Positions 60,187 to 60,274 of a stretch of DNA of 60,274 bases are shown one piece after another. How positions within the stretch are numbered: position 1 is the stretch's first letter; the number at the start of each line of letters is the position of its first letter. The notes under the pieces were generated by a model that worked only from the letters and a program-made list of their open reading frames with translations, was not told the origin of the DNA and did not search any database. The position numbers and the translations under genes are program-made. Where the stretch lies: contig CAKUEM010000006.1 of NCBI GenBank assembly GCA_934646115.1, positions 1-60,274 of the forward strand. The letters run 5' to 3'. This DNA comes from an uncultured Oscillospiraceae bacterium. Its GTDB lineage: Bacteria; Bacillota; Clostridia; Oscillospirales; JAAYXM01.

Positions 60187-60215
60187 AGTATATGGCGCGG
60201 CGCGCGCAAACATGC
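60187..60215 (-). promoter_or_regulatory. Possible sigma-E-type promoter of spoIIP
   Basis: Minus strand GCATGTTT (60208-60215), 13 bases, CATATACT (60187-60194): close to sporulation sigma-E boxes and unlike sigma-A boxes. About 40 bases before the start codon. Confidence 0.4.
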
Positions 60216-60225
60216 CGGGACGCAC

Positions 60226-60255
60226 AAAAAACCGCATCACAGCGTGATGCGGTTT
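60226..60255 (-). terminator. Terminator of a minus-strand gene beyond the right edge
   Basis: Perfect 12-bp stem (60229-60240 with 60244-60255), 3-base loop, followed by T6 on the minus strand; it lies upstream of spoIIP. Confidence 0.88.
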
Positions 60256-60274
60256 CAGCTCTAAGATATTTAGG

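Noticed and set aside
58993..60274. Plus-strand frames opposite spoIIP (for example 59878-60264)
   Set aside because: Antisense shadows without ribosome sites; spoIIP motifs are clear.

Overview
The window reads as chromosome from an anaerobic, spore-forming, GC-rich member of the Firmicutes (Clostridia, probably an Oscillospirales-type gut bacterium). This is inferred from gene content. Present are pyruvate:ferredoxin oxidoreductase, a bifurcating-type [FeFe] hydrogenase operon, pyruvate phosphate dikinase, rubrerythrin, the sporulation and germination proteins SpoIIP and YpeB, a DUF4364 regulator, and S-layer (SLH) surface proteins. Promoters are mostly textbook sigma-A boxes with 17-bp spacers, several with an extended -10, and shine-dalgarno sites are strong (GGAGG). 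Most genes end in clear hairpin terminators.

Layout. 1-7268 (minus) is the 5' part of a giant secreted heparinase II/III-like polysaccharide lyase that runs off the left edge. It is followed by an AraC regulator (7650-8531), a 0.5-kb gene-poor stretch, and nifJ (9137-12688). From 12985 on the plus strand come the YifB-type ATPase, an AGE-family sugar epimerase, and a decayed lipoprotein gene carrying a 33-bp direct repeat. A minus block follows: cupin, TPR/propeller membrane protein, Smr protein, LrgB/LrgA. After a DUF4364 regulator and a small lipoprotein comes the hydrogenase operon (26094 down to 21222: NuoE-like, histidine-kinase-type ATPase, 2Fe-2S protein, NuoF-like, [FeFe] hydrogenase). 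Next are birA, ypeB, a Gfo/Idh/MocA oxidoreductase, rubrerythrin, an Rrf2 regulator, tRNA-Val and a second AraC regulator.

32488-38847 holds a strong promoter, a structured leader that resembles a cyclic-dinucleotide (GEMM-I) riboswitch, and a 2060-residue SLH-anchored surface protein. Then come tRNA-Tyr/tRNA-Thr, an XRE regulator, pduL, gdhA, a three-gene MATE/hydrolase/methyltransferase operon, an FMN riboswitch with ribU, an SGNH hydrolase with a DUF4358 lipoprotein, a small multidrug export protein, recD2, comF, mreB/mbl, two tandem amidohydrolase genes that share 622 identical bases, ppdK, and finally spoIIP. Between ppdK and spoIIP is a mobile-element scar: a serine-recombinase fragment and a frameshifted HNH endonuclease.

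Together the metabolic genes describe fermentation of pyruvate to acetyl-CoA with H2 release, acyl-phosphate formation (PduL), PEP/pyruvate cycling (PPDK) and ammonium assimilation (GdhA). The two giant surface proteins suggest polymer binding or degradation at the cell envelope. The best candidates for something undescribed are the GEMM-like leader before the SLH protein, the pseudoknotted RNA candidate after ppdK, the repeat-spacer-repeat unit at 16062-16160, and the unrecognised duplicated modules of the two giant proteins. All calls are by eye from sequence; no database search was run.
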